From Gibbsiella quercinecans (GTDB lineage Bacteria > Pseudomonadota > Gammaproteobacteria > Enterobacterales > Enterobacteriaceae): 64,000 nt of DNA. The notes beneath the pieces are model-generated. The model was not told the origin of the DNA and made no database searches. It was given only the letters and a program-made list of their open reading frames with translations. The stretch spans positions 310,001 to 374,000 of the forward strand of contig NZ_CP014136.1 of NCBI RefSeq assembly GCF_002291425.1, given 5' to 3'. The stretch's first letter is position 1. Each line of letters opens with the position of its first letter. The position numbers and the translations under genes are program-made. This document shows, piece after piece, positions 36,963 through 49,700 of this stretch.

Positions 36963-38834
36963 GTGATTTTGAATAAGCTGGCCGTTTCACTGTCGCCGAT
37001 AGTGAATGGCGCGCTGAACTTCATGGCTTTTATGCAACAGCATCAGCTGATGCTGGCGCTGTTATCGGGGCTGACGATGCCGTTTTTCGCCTCGATGAAA
37101 AGCGATGAACGGCAAAAAGCCCCGCTGTGGCAAAAGCTGATTATTGCTTTTTCCCTGCTGTGTTTTCTTTCCGGTACCATGGGGCCGGTACTTATCTGGA
37201 TTTTCCAGTGGCTTTATCAAGGGCGGGTAGTCGCCAGCATTCCCGTTCTGGCATGGCCGGTGCTGATTATCTTTACTGTATCGGGTTTTATTTTGCATAT
37301 TCTGCTGCGAAGGGTATTAACCCCTGAATTAGACAAAATAAAGAAACACCTCGTGAGGAAAACCACGCTTGAACGGGAATTGCGCACCGATGTCCGCACG
37401 GTAAAATCCCTGCTGCCGGAAACGCTGCATTATGACCCGCTGGATTATATCGACCTGAACAAAGGGTTATTTATCGGCATTGACCGAGATATTCAGCCGA
37501 TGTATTTGCCGTTAAAAGACTGGCAAAAACAACACGCGGATATTATCGGCACCACCGGTGCCGGTAAGGGCGTTGCCACCGGGATATTACTTTATCAAAG
37601 TATTCTGGCCGGTGAAGGCGTATTTGTGATGGACCCCAAGGATGATGAATGGGCTCCGCACCTTTACCGCAAAGCCTGCGAGGATGCCGGTAAACCTTTT
37701 GCCCTGATTGACCTGCGAAAACCCCAATACCAGTTAAACCTGATTGAAGAGATCACCGCCGATGAACTGGAAGAGCTTTTTGTTGCCGGTTTCAGTCTGG
37801 CGGAAAAAGGCCAGGAGTCGGACTTTTACCGGATTGACGACCGGAAAGCGGCACGAATAGCCGCGCAGTTTGTCACCCGTAATACTGCCTCAACCATTCG
37901 GGATGTGTATAACGGAGACTACGTTCAGGGCATTGCAGATAAAATAAAAGCCTTTTTCGGGAAAATTGAAGAGCTGGCTTTACTCAATGCCATTAATGCC
38001 CCCACCGGATTTTCGCTTAATACGATATTTGAGGAAGGCGGTTGCTGTTATGTGATTGGCTCAATGCGCAACAGCAAAATCATTACCGCTCAGCGCATGT
38101 TGCTGGTTCGCCTGTACCAGTTGGCAGAAAGGCGCGAGCGAGTGAAAGACGTTCCCCGCCCTATTGCTATTTATCTTTCCGAGCTGAAATACCATTTATC
38201 CAGACCCGCGCTGGAAGGCTTAGGCGCGGCACGCGATAAAGGCGTGCATATTATTATGGACCATCAGTCGATTGACGATTTAAAAGACTGCCCGGCAGAT
38301 TTGAAAGGGGACGCTGTTGTCGGCGCTGTCGTTGAGAACGCCAAATTCAAACTGGTTTACCGTGTCATGGACCCGGATACCGCTGAATGGGTGGCAAGGA
38401 TGTCCGGCACCATATTAGTCGATGATGAGGTCCGCAAAGCGAAAACCGACGCCGTGCTGACAGAGACTATCGACGATGAACGCACCATCAGGCAGGCCGA
38501 GCGTTTTTTTACCGACAGCAATATGATCCTGAACCTACCCGATTTTGTCAGCTTCATCTTCACGACAAAAACACTCCCGTCGGCCTCTCTGATTTCGCCC
38601 ATCAGGGTGAGAAAACGCGAACTGGAGATCTGCACCGTGTCGCCCGCCATTGCCGCCACCGCCGCAACGGTAAACATCGCCTTGGATTTTAGCGAGGAGG
38701 AAACGTCTCCCGGACCGGCATCAACGCCGGATATCACCACAACGCGGCCCGATCTTTTTTTTGATACGGACGAAAAAAACACGACAACACCGAATGCCGA
38801 TAAAGAAGAAAACCCGTCATTGCTGGACTTTTAA
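36963..38834 (+). CDS. mobB: Type IV coupling protein MobB (VirD4/TraG-like)
   Basis: A 623-residue inner-membrane ATPase that brings the relaxase-DNA complex to the secretion channel. The N-terminal part has membrane helices (for example LMLALLSGLTMPFF and IPVLAWPVLIIFTVSGFILHILL). Walker A GTTGAGKG is near residue 195, and VFVMDPKDDEW follows as a Walker B-type segment. DKGVHIIMDHQSIDDLKD lies near 435. The GTG at 36963 has a strong GAAGGAGG site; the ATG at 36933 is less well placed. CloDF13-type MobB next to MobC is the hallmark pair of ICEKp elements. Confidence 0.92.
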   Translation: MILNKLAVSLSPIVNGALNFMAFMQQHQLMLALLSGLTMPFFASMKSDERQKAPLWQKLIIAFSLLCFLSGTMGPVLIWIFQWLYQGRVVASIPVLAWPVLIIFTVSGFILHILLRRVLTPELDKIKKHLVRKTTLERELRTDVRTVKSLLPETLHYDPLDYIDLNKGLFIGIDRDIQPMYLPLKDWQKQHADIIGTTGAGKGVATGILLYQSILAGEGVFVMDPKDDEWAPHLYRKACEDAGKPFALIDLRKPQYQLNLIEEITADELEELFVAGFSLAEKGQESDFYRIDDRKAARIAAQFVTRNTASTIRDVYNGDYVQGIADKIKAFFGKIEELALLNAINAPTGFSLNTIFEEGGCCYVIGSMRNSKIITAQRMLLVRLYQLAERRERVKDVPRPIAIYLSELKYHLSRPALEGLGAARDKGVHIIMDHQSIDDLKDCPADLKGDAVVGAVVENAKFKLVYRVMDPDTAEWVARMSGTILVDDEVRKAKTDAVLTETIDDERTIRQAERFFTDSNMILNLPDFVSFIFTTKTLPSASLISPIRVRKRELEICTVSPAIAATAATVNIALDFSEEETSPGPASTPDITTTRPDLFFDTDEKNTTTPNADKEENPSLLDF

Positions 38835-38844
38835 AGGGGGAATG

Positions 38845-39591
38845 ATGCTTATCACCGCATACAGCGAACGCCAGACGCGGCACCGCGAAAAAATACAACG
38901 ACTTCTGAATTTTCTGAAAGAAGAGACGTACAGTGACTTTAAAACGCTGATGCTGCTATTTGGCTTCAGAGACCATAAATCGCTATATTCCCTGCTTTCA
39001 AAAGTCGAGGGCATGGGGTTAATACAAAAGCACGTCCTGGTATCGCGCACCATGAAAATTTCATTGTGGGGCATAACCAGTGACGGACTGGCCGTTGTGT
39101 TAACTCCCGACGATGTGCTTTTCCCGGCGCGGTTTGAGCCTTCAAAAATTACCGGCTGGACGCTGGAGCATCACCTTGATAATCAGGCAGCCCGCATCAC
39201 CCTTGAGAAAAAAGGCGCGTCAGGGTGGATCAATGGCGATCGCACAACCTTCCTCAGCCGGTATCAGGTCGGTCATCGCCCGGACGGGTTGATCACCCTG
39301 CCCGGCGGCACCGTGATCGCTATTGAGACCGAGCGTCGCCTGAAAACCAGAGCCCGTTATCAGTCGATCATCGCCAGCCATTTACTGGCCCGGACCCGTA
39401 AAGACTGGATTTACGTTTTTTATATCGTGCCCGACCCGCAGAAAAAGCGCGGTCTTGAACGGCTGTTTGACAGTATCCGGCACGTCATCGTTAACCATCA
39501 GCACATCCCGCTTGAAACCCGCCACCGAAATGTCTTCCGCATCTACACGCTCGACGAGTTGCAACGGCTGGATTTAGGCAACTGCATATAG
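38845..39591 (+). CDS. mobC: MOBC-family relaxase MobC
   Basis: A 248-residue protein of the CloDF13 MobC type, the relaxase that nicks oriT. The N-terminal part carries a winged-helix-like region (LNFLKEETYSDFKTLMLLFGFRDHKSLYSLLSKVEGMGL). The C-terminal part holds the nuclease-fold motif: EHHLDNQAARI, then RPDGLITL and IAIETERRL. MOBC relaxases use a restriction-enzyme-like fold and have no catalytic Tyr. Of two adjacent ATGs (38842, 38845) I prefer the second for spacing from AAAGGGGG. It follows mobB by 10 bases. Confidence 0.88.
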   Translation: MLITAYSERQTRHREKIQRLLNFLKEETYSDFKTLMLLFGFRDHKSLYSLLSKVEGMGLIQKHVLVSRTMKISLWGITSDGLAVVLTPDDVLFPARFEPSKITGWTLEHHLDNQAARITLEKKGASGWINGDRTTFLSRYQVGHRPDGLITLPGGTVIAIETERRLKTRARYQSIIASHLLARTRKDWIYVFYIVPDPQKKRGLERLFDSIRHVIVNHQHIPLETRHRNVFRIYTLDELQRLDLGNCI

Positions 39592-39697
39592 TTGTTCTGT
39601 ATCACCAACTGCCCCAATCAGCCCACCAGCAGCGCAACGACCGGAAGTAATGCCCTACCGAAATACTCCCCAACATCAGAACAGACAGGAGTCCAGA

Positions 39698-39985
39698 ATG
39701 AACAGAAAAACTGACCGACTTTCGGACGTACTGACCGAAATGAGCGCAAAAGCGCTGGTGACATGGATGACGCATTCCGCATTGCAGGACATACCGCGCG
39801 AAGCATTACTGGTTCGCGGCCACGATTTTGTGTACGCCCTGCACGCAAATTTTGTGCTGCTACGTGATGTGCTGTCAGAAACACTGGAAGATATTGAGCA
39901 GCAGAGCCATGAACTCGAAGAAAGACTGGATAGCCTGGAACAGCGGCTGCAGACGCTTCAGAAAGATACTGATAATTTGTATTAA
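39698..39985 (+). CDS. Small coiled-coil protein after mobC
   Basis: A 95-residue protein. The first part is globular and mostly helical (DVLTEMSAKALVTWMTHSALQDI). The end is a clear coiled coil (LEDIEQQSHELEERLDSLEQ). It starts after CAGGAGTCCAGA and lies 106 bases behind mobC in the same direction, at the end of the conserved transfer module. No enzyme motif. A role as a relaxosome accessory is possible but only inferred from position. Confidence 0.65.
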   Translation: MNRKTDRLSDVLTEMSAKALVTWMTHSALQDIPREALLVRGHDFVYALHANFVLLRDVLSETLEDIEQQSHELEERLDSLEQRLQTLQKDTDNLY

Positions 39986-40175
39986 CTCAGACTTGACCTG
40001 ACACAACTACGACACAGGGCCAAGCCTAATTTGACAGGCAGCTCTGTGCCAAGAGCGGACGTTAATGAGAACAATCTGTGGCAATCAACGGGGTGTAGGT
40101 CAATTAGACTGGACTGCCCCCGCCTCGGTAGACGATCCTGCCCTATAGTTGGAGCATGAATTTCTCCCCGAAGCA

Positions 40176-42299
40176 TTAATCAGATTGGCGGCGAACCTCG
40201 ATTTCAACAATGTGGCGAGGTGTTCGCCCAAGCCGAGGATCGCCGTTGGCGACGGCGATGATGTCCTCATGCTCGTCGCCAGCCCACAGGCCAACAAGCT
40301 CGTGCAGAAAAAAATCCGCGTAGGAGCAGCTAGCGTCGCGCACCTGCATCGCCAAAACCGTGGATTTGCTCGTGTGCAATTGGGTCAAATTTCTGACGAG
40401 CCGCGCTGGGGCAACCCAGAGAACCGGGCGAGGCGAGGCCGGAGTCGTGAATAGGTAGTAGGCGTGTTCTGACTGCTTGAGTATGTCCTCGCACTGCTTC
40501 AGGTCGATGCCTACCGTCGAACTGAAGGCCCGTCCCGAATTAGTGCCTTTGCGCTTTTTCACCTGCATAAGGGTCGCACGCTGGACCACTGTTTCCCCCT
40601 TGTCCACGATACGGCTCAGGAACAGCACGTCTGCCCCCAGCGGAGCCCCAGCTGGTGTGTTCGCCCCTTCCTCTCGCTTGCTGGGTTGACGCACCTTCAC
40701 TGTCAGGCTCGGATACGTCGCCCGCGTCGTAACCGAGAGTTGGCGCAACTGGCTGCTCGCGTTGCCAATCGCCTCCTTTGTCAGAGCCAGGAGGCGCGCC
40801 GTATGGACCTCCTCGTCCTCTCCCCAGGTCTCCGAATATTCGCGACAAAATGCTTCCTCAATCTGGCTAAGCGCCCTATGGATGACGCGCTCCACGGAAG
40901 GGTCGCTCAGCCAAGTTTGGGCTCCTACGCTAGGCAACGCAGTAGCACCCTCGCCTCGGCCAACTGGCCCCTCCAGATCCAGTGCCCCTTGCTTGGACCG
41001 TAGTAGTCCCTTGCCCCTCAGTTGTAGTTGCCGTACATGAGTGCCAACAAGCCGATTCGCAAACGCCAGATGCTCCTCGTCATCCATTAATCGCAAAAGC
41101 ACTGGCTCGACTTCGGCGAATGCCGTCTGCTCGAGCCAAAGGCAGGCAAAATTGAGGAGCCCCTGGGCTAACTCAGGTTCCTCATTCACCTGATCGAACA
41201 GATCCTGCCGCCAGGCCTCGCGGGCGTCCGGGCCTAGTTGGGTCCACAGCGTTTCTCGATCCCACGCCGGGGATGGCAATTCTCTGAGGCTGGCAACGAC
41301 GCTTTGCTGACTAGACCGCGCTGGGTCTCCAAACCCGTACCAAGCCGCCGCAAGTGCGAGGTCCGAGGGTATAGTGTCCACGGACAATGTAGTAAGCCTA
41401 GAGAAGGCCTTGGCAACGCAATCCTTGATATTGTCTTTCTTCTCTTTCTTCGAACGGATGTTCCAGCGCAGGAACAGATTACGTACATCCTCCGGCAATA
41501 TCGCGCGGCAATGTTGGATTAGCTCAGGAAAGACTGACGGATCTGCTCGTTCAAAAACCTGTTCGCAAGCCCACCGGGATGTCTGCACTGTCGGCGAATG
41601 CGCAAATAGAGAGGAGACGAACTCAAGCATTCCGCGGTTTGAATAGTCCGACGTCATGTCGATATTTTTTTCCAAGTAGTCGCGTACACGATGCCAATAC
41701 TGCTGGACCAGTTGTTCGAAAGCCCAAGCATTCGCCCCCTGATGAGGGTCGACTAGTTGAAGAACATAGATGCAATCTTCCTCGGACGTATTGACCACCA
41801 ACGCCTTCATGATCTGCTGATCGTCCAAATATTTATTCCGAGAATATGAACGGTTAGCGAGCAACCATTTAACCCAAATCGCACGTGGCTCGATTTCCGC
41901 CACAATGATTTCACGTAAGCCCAGGGGATCGCCATTAAGTATGCCATCCCAGAAGATATCCTGAGCGCGCCGGTAAGAATTTGGGTCCAAGATAGAGGAC
42001 GACTTCTCGATCCCCGTGGATCCGTGTCCGAGAATTTTTAAGGTCAGCGCTATCTGCCCCTGCTGTGCTGCAGCCACGAATTCGGCCGTAAAGTGCTCAC
42101 GCTCAGTTTGCGAATTATATGGCCAACTCGTATCCGTAAACCTGAGGTTCTCAGTTGATAGGTGGGAGTAGTCCAGACGAAGCATGTCTTTGTGGATGGT
42201 AAAATACCGTGCGAGGAATTCGACAAGCGGCTGAGCCCAACCTTCCAACGAAATACTGGCAGCTTCCAGTTTATCGTCGAAGTCAATATTTACGAACAA
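40176..42299 (-). CDS. 707-residue helical protein with nuclease-like C-terminus
   Basis: Not a family I can name. The first 420 residues are helix-rich with repeat-like patterns (AIWVKWLLANRSYSRN, FVSSLFAHSPTVQTS, LNFACLWLEQTAFAEVEPVL). The C-terminal 230 residues look like a PD-(D/E)xK nuclease variant: a preceding Glu region WGEDEEVHTARLLA, then GADVLFLSRIV with the acidic residue, and TLMQVKKRK with a Q-x-K pair in place of E-x-K. A later segment DILKQSEHAYYLFTT also fits such folds. The start is a TTG at 42299 after GGGAGATCATC. It is the first gene after the conjugation module and is followed by antirestriction and NTPase genes, so a defence role is likely. Function unproven. Confidence 0.7.
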   Translation of the reverse strand: MFVNIDFDDKLEAASISLEGWAQPLVEFLARYFTIHKDMLRLDYSHLSTENLRFTDTSWPYNSQTEREHFTAEFVAAAQQGQIALTLKILGHGSTGIEKSSSILDPNSYRRAQDIFWDGILNGDPLGLREIIVAEIEPRAIWVKWLLANRSYSRNKYLDDQQIMKALVVNTSEEDCIYVLQLVDPHQGANAWAFEQLVQQYWHRVRDYLEKNIDMTSDYSNRGMLEFVSSLFAHSPTVQTSRWACEQVFERADPSVFPELIQHCRAILPEDVRNLFLRWNIRSKKEKKDNIKDCVAKAFSRLTTLSVDTIPSDLALAAAWYGFGDPARSSQQSVVASLRELPSPAWDRETLWTQLGPDAREAWRQDLFDQVNEEPELAQGLLNFACLWLEQTAFAEVEPVLLRLMDDEEHLAFANRLVGTHVRQLQLRGKGLLRSKQGALDLEGPVGRGEGATALPSVGAQTWLSDPSVERVIHRALSQIEEAFCREYSETWGEDEEVHTARLLALTKEAIGNASSQLRQLSVTTRATYPSLTVKVRQPSKREEGANTPAGAPLGADVLFLSRIVDKGETVVQRATLMQVKKRKGTNSGRAFSSTVGIDLKQCEDILKQSEHAYYLFTTPASPRPVLWVAPARLVRNLTQLHTSKSTVLAMQVRDASCSYADFFLHELVGLWAGDEHEDIIAVANGDPRLGRTPRHIVEIEVRRQSD

Positions 42300-42744
42300 G
42301 ATGATCTCCCTTTCCCGTAGCTGGCACCGACGACCTTCGCCATGGTGGTCTGCAAAATCTCAATACGTCTACCGTAGCCAAATCGCAGGCGGTTCAAAGA
42401 ACCGCCCTCAGACAACAACAGACATTATAGAATTCCGTTGAACTTTTTATTATATCTACCTAAATAAATTTGCATATTACCGATCCACTTTAGCCAGACC
42501 ATGGTTGACCTGTTCCCAGTTGATTGACAAACGCCATTGTTAGCAAAATTCATGGTGACTCAACTACGGACTTCTGCTCTTCGCTCATTGTAGACCTTCC
42601 TTGTTCTTAAACCTGGCCGCTCCGTGCCATTAGCGGATGTTGCCAAGTCCGCACTGCATTAATTAGGGGGGAGCAGGTCACCAGATCAAGTCTGAGGTAA
42701 TATATATAAAGGGCTGAGCGGGCTCTTTGCCGCCCGCCCTGCAG

Positions 42745-42805
42745 CCTGAGAATTTTCCTGGCATCAAGCACCAGGAAAATTCTCAGGGGGAATTATACCC
42801 CCCTG
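42745..42805. repeat. Two overlapping hairpins in a gene-free stretch
   Basis: A perfect inverted repeat with 17-base arms (42745-42761 and 42771-42787, CCTGAGAATTTTCCTGG and its complement) and a 9-base loop. A second stem CAGGGGG (42784-42790) with CCCCCTG (42799-42805) shares four bases with the first, so the two cannot both form fully. No T run follows. The rest of 42300-42826 holds no gene that I can support. Confidence 0.6.
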
Positions 42806-42934
42806 AAACAAGCTTTACTCTTCCCATGTCAACGGCGATTTAAAACGAATACAGTTTTGACGTTAACAGCGATTTAAAACTGATACACCCCCATCGCCAG
42901 CAATGACTAGCTTTTTACTTTCTTCACTGCCGGT

Positions 42935-44823
<1,889 letters not shown>

Positions 44824-44943
44824 TTTCTCAAAGCGGTGTATCAAGTTTCAATCGCTGGCTGTATTACATTACAACCGCTGCTCACATCCCACTTACCTAC
44901 AAGATTAAAGCCACATTCTTTTGTTGCTTCTTTCCCCCTTCCC

Positions 44944-45888
44944 TCAGGCTTTATCCATCAAATAACGATGCGCTTTGGATGCCGCGCTGGCGGCCTTGAA
45001 AATATAGCGTTTGTCGTTCTTCAGTGCTTTCAGCCAGGAAGCGATATAGCTTTCATGCTGAACCTCTCCGACAATCTCCAAGTCTGCCATCAGGAACGTG
45101 CTTCCCAGTTCGGCGATCAACTCCTCAAAAGCATAATCTTCACTGCCAAACTTCCCTTTCATTTCTCGGTTCAGCCGACTTTTCGCCCCGCTCCAGTGAA
45201 CCAGCTCATGCAGGCCCGTAGCGTAGAAATTGGCCGCGTCTGCAAAAAGATACCGTTCCGGTAAGCGGATTTCGTCAGTTGATGGTGCAAAAAAGGCATT
45301 CTGTCCCTTCTCGATGATTGTTGCACCACTGGTACGGAAAAGCGCTTCCGCACGCGGTAAGGGCTCAAAGGTCTCTGCCGGGAAAACTACTTCGTTACTC
45401 AGAGGCAAACCATCAATTTGCTCAACATTAAACACGGTGAACGTCTTCAGCATCGGGATATAGTCAGTTTCTCCGTCGTCATTTTCCTTTTCCAGCGTGG
45501 TATAGAAAAAGGCGGTAGTGCCGTGATCTCCTTTACGCACCAGCCCGCCTTCCGCTTGCGCCTGTTTGTAGGTCATCCAACGTGAATCACTGAATCCCTG
45601 CTCGGACGCACTGCTCCACAACAACATGATATTCATCCCACTGTAAGCAGCACCAGTAGCGTAATTTGAGGGTAATCTTGACATGCCCGTTACACGCTGC
45701 CACGGGCAGGACCACGGTTTAACGCCTGCTTCTAGCGCAGAAATAATGCTGTCAGTGACGGTCTGATAAATATCAGTTTTGGTTTTGGAAAATTTCGTTT
45801 TTGAGGAGCCTGACGGGTCCAGCGGGGATATGCTGGTCGCCGCTGCGGTGTTAGGGGCGCTAACCTGGGTATGCAGGTAAATAGTCAT
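44944..45888 (-). CDS. ardC: ArdC-type antirestriction protein
   Basis: A 314-residue protein of the ArdC family, which binds single-stranded DNA and protects incoming conjugative DNA from restriction. The N-terminal ssDNA-binding domain contains KPWSCPWQRVTG and RWMTYKQAQAEGGLVRKGDHG. The C-terminal zincin-like domain has HELVHWSGAKSRL (HExxH at 227-231) and the downstream Glu in YAFEELIAELGS. The ATG at 45888 has GGAGAAAAAATC upstream. It fits a conjugative element and may work early after transfer. Confidence 0.92.
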   Translation of the reverse strand: MTIYLHTQVSAPNTAAATSISPLDPSGSSKTKFSKTKTDIYQTVTDSIISALEAGVKPWSCPWQRVTGMSRLPSNYATGAAYSGMNIMLLWSSASEQGFSDSRWMTYKQAQAEGGLVRKGDHGTTAFFYTTLEKENDDGETDYIPMLKTFTVFNVEQIDGLPLSNEVVFPAETFEPLPRAEALFRTSGATIIEKGQNAFFAPSTDEIRLPERYLFADAANFYATGLHELVHWSGAKSRLNREMKGKFGSEDYAFEELIAELGSTFLMADLEIVGEVQHESYIASWLKALKNDKRYIFKAASAASKAHRYLMDKA

Positions 45889-46213
45889 GATTTTTTCTCC
45901 GTCAGTGGTGTGATTTTCGTCTTCGTATCGCCTGACGGTTCGCTTTCCCGGCGTCGTTCCAGCCTGCAAGGACGCAGAATGCGTGCTATTTATCCTTGCG
46001 GGATGGGTTGTGTTGGGAAACGATTAGCCGGAAGCTGACGCGGGAACGGAAACCACACGAGAGAAAAAACTTATCCTGCATAGACGGGGTATAGCGCCCC
46101 TTGCTTCGCAGTGGTGAAATGGGTTTGAGTTTTGTAGTGATGTGATAGATGCCCTTCCCAACATAGCCAGTGCCATACTTTCACTGACTGCGTTAACTCC
46201 GGAGTGACATCAC

Positions 46214-46376
46214 ATGAACAAGATCAGAGTTGTAGGTATCGATATTGCCAAAGCTATTTTTTCAGGTATGTGTCTAGATGATTGATGGTTCGGTTGTCTG
46301 GAACAGAAAATATCGCGTCAGAAATTGCTGGATTCGCTTCGCCAGCTTGAGCCGGGTAACGCGTCATGAGTGTCCA
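46214..46376 (+). pseudogene. IS110-family transposase relic
   Basis: Starts ATGAACAAGATC and reads MNKIRVVGIDIAKAIF, the N-terminus of IS110 transposases. After a frameshift comes QVCV, a stop in place of Trp, MIDGSVVWNRK, another shift, and SRQKLLDSLRQLEPGN. Only the first fifth of the gene remains. The 240 bases before it hold no gene. Confidence 0.78.
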
Positions 46377-46570
46377 GATTAATGAGAACTTTTCAGGAGT
46401 CTGACATCAAGAGCTCGATAGCCTTTTTTCATTTATTATTTCAAAAACTTGTAACTTTTTCTTCAGCTGGCGTATTCCAGTTTATTCCGAGGTCATAGGA
46501 GGTTTTTTTGCGTTTTGCCCTGTAGATCCTTCCGAAACTGTTTTACCCATCGCGCAATTATGAAAAGGCC

Positions 46571-46665
46571 CCCCATAGCTCTGCTGCATCTGCAACGATA
46601 GAGTTTGGGTCAAGAACCAGTTGAGCAAATTCGCGTTTGAACTCTGCGCTGAAATTTCTGCTTTC
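46571..46665 (-). pseudogene. IS3-family OrfA relic
   Basis: Minus-strand codons read [20 protein letters not shown] followed by [13 protein letters not shown]. This is the N-terminal segment of IS3-type OrfA proteins; the frame then breaks down toward 46480. No transposase core remains. It lies directly downstream of the large NACHT gene. Confidence 0.7.
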
Positions 46666-46733
46666 CAATGGGTACCTGTAATGTACTGAGGTGAGCATAT
46701 CACTTCTATTCAGGTGGCCAAATCAGTGTGCCA

Positions 46734-49700
46734 CTACACATCTAACAGCGCTAGGGAGACAGGCCACGGCCTACCGGATGCGATGTCCGGATGGCGCGGC
46801 TCATCTTCTGGAATTCCGTATTCATCCCTGCTGCAGTCTATCTTACGCATCCAGTAGGCAGCTACGTCATCGGGGCCTCCGTCCGTCACCAATTCAAACA
46901 ATTTCATCCGTAAACTGCCTGCCGGAACGGGTACAATTTCAAACGTACCTTGCCACGTTTCTGACGGAATATCTTGGGTGATCATTTTATTTATTGTTCG
47001 CCAATCCATAAATCTACGATTCAAGCTCCTCTCAAAATTGAGCAGTAATAGTACTCCCTCTTCGTCTGGGCTCTGCGCAATAATACGGGCGAGCGCCTCA
47101 AGGCCCGGTGAGATTGGTCCATCTATCAACAAACCGTATATGTACGCACGCAAACCAGAATGAATCTCAAGCAGGTTCCCAAGTATTTTCTCAAAATGCC
47201 AGTTATCACTGGATCGGCTTTCAAATACACCCTGAGCAGTTAAGTCGATGATACGGTGCACCGAAGATAGTGTTTCAAGACGTAAAGCGGTGGTTCTCCA
47301 GTGGTAGTTCGCATAGAGGCTTGTGTTTTCTTCGGCTAACTTGAAAAGGGCATCTTCTGCATATGGGGAAGGTGAATGGCAAAATCCTCTGACCATCTCT
47401 TCCAAAAAATAGGGATCCCGATATGAGGCAGGCAGACTACGAATGACGCTCAAGGCTTCTTCAGGCTCCTTCATAAACGGTAAAAGCCGTAACCACGCTT
47501 TTAATTGATACCCTTGCCCCTCGCTTAATATCCACGGTTCAGCGATTGCTGCCTCTATAAGCTCAACGGTACTTTCAACAACGACCTTTGTATCTATACC
47601 ATCTCCCGATAGCACGATGCTGGTAAGCAAATCTGCTCGTATTTGCCTCGGTGCAACTGCAATGAGAGTTTTGATAACATCATCACGCCGCCCATGGGGC
47701 AACTGCGATGCAATAATACCCAGTTCGACAGCAAGCTGTTTTTGTTCGCTCGTCGCGTCTTGCGTAATCAGTTGGTCAATTGCGTTAAATATAGCTTCTG
47801 CTTCAAGAGATGTTTCATCAGGGGAGTGGGTTAGAGCCATATGTTTCGCCTTCACATTTGAGAAATCAACACCACTTAAAAATCGTTTTCCACTTGATGG
47901 AGCGTTTAACGTTCGCCATTGTTCGGCAAGGACTCGTGCCGCTAGCGCACCAAAATATTTGTCACACAGATACGTCTGCATAATTGCAGTTGTTTCTGGA
48001 GATTGAATTGTCTGAAAGGCGCTCTGATATTCGTTGAGCATCGGGGTTCTAGCCTCATTAACCGCTTCGCATGGTCTCCACCCGGCTGTCTCCGCTTCTT
48101 TTCGAAACTCTCTGTAACGCTGGAGGTTATCGTCCAGCAGTTGTTTCAAAAGAGGTAACTGTTTCACTGATGGGGCAAGACTCGCAAGCATTGCAACTCT
48201 TGCTTTTACCCTACGCTTTGCTTTTTTCGAAGCAAGCATACGATTAGCCCACTCTTCAAATAACCGTTGTATTACCAGAATAGTGTCTGCATCGAAAGAT
48301 CTGCTATAAGATTCCTCACCGTTGGGATGGGATAAAAGCAGGTCAGTAAACAATTCAATTAGCCTGTCTTCGGCCGGTACAGCTCGCTTGAGAATAGCGT
48401 CAACAAGGCTTGAACCTTGGGCAGAGCCAATACGAGTTCTCAGCCCTTGATAGCGTTTCCATTTGGACTCTTCGTATTTACCTTCGGCCTGATTACATAA
48501 CTCAAGATCGGCCAATACATCAATAAGATGACCAACAGCCCCTGGCCCAAGTACTGAGGCCGCGGCGTTAGCACGAGCGTCATAGTCTTCAGGGTTAACC
48601 AGCACCAGATTCACCAGCATTTCATCTTCTAAAGTAAATCTGGCTGATGCCAGAATAGCGCCCACACTAGTACAAAGTGATCGTCCAGCCCTTACACGCT
48701 CTAATAATCCCTCTGCAACAGTTTGAGGGTAACTGCGGTGTAGCTTATCGATCAGCTGTTCTTCATTTGATTCAATCTCCATTGTGCTGATGATGCCAAC
48801 TAATTCAGCGTAATCGTCCTCAGTATTCTCTGTAGCGATCAGCGCGCGAAGCCGATTAGAGGGTGATACGGCCTGCATTTCTTGCCGCTTATGTGCTGTC
48901 GCGAGTATTTCTCTAACGTTTTCATCCTGTATCTCATCGGCAACGCCTTTGCTCACAATCAGATCTAAGATTGTGCTATTCACCTCTCGCAACATTTCAG
49001 CCACATGGAGATCTGCTCGCCGAAATACCAAAGCATCAATGACAGAGACTTGGACCTGCGAATCAGGGTCATTCTTCGCAATGGAGACAGCAAGATCGAG
49101 GCCATCGATACCACTGCGAGATGCTATCTCGGATAAAAGTAATGAACGCATTCTGGGAGACAGGGTATTGATTATTTCTCCTGCCGCCTCCCCGAAAATC
49201 GAAGTCCTGAATATTCTGCAATTGCGTAAAGCATGAAGGCTGATCTGCTCATCTTCATCAGAGATCAACGGCCAGACATAATCAAGGAATTCAGGACGGC
49301 CAGATGTAATCATGAAACGGACAGCGCGATCCACTGTTCCTGGCACATGCCAATGAGCCACGAGATTCTGAATAACAGTCGATATTTGCGACCATACATC
49401 GTCTGTTGATCGAAAAATCATCTCTGCAGCGAGAATTGGGTCGACCTCAAATGCAGCAATTATCGCCTTGCTACAAATAACCTGCTGTTTCGCATCACTG
49501 TATGCCATACGCTCTATGGCAAAAAGTATGGCTTCTTCCCATCTGGGATAGTTAAATACCTCTGCTTTAAGTGCTTCTCGTGTTTCCCGGGCATTGATGT
49601 CCGCAATCAACCGGCGTTCAACCAAGTGAGAGGCATACCATTCCTGAAATTGCTGATGCTGAAACGAATAACCAGGAGTATTCCCTGTACGCATCAGTAC

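Noticed and set aside
46482..46703. A 73-codon minus-strand frame downstream of the HNH-NACHT gene
   Set aside because: The recognisable IS3 OrfA residues are in a different frame, so this frame is only a by-product of the relic.
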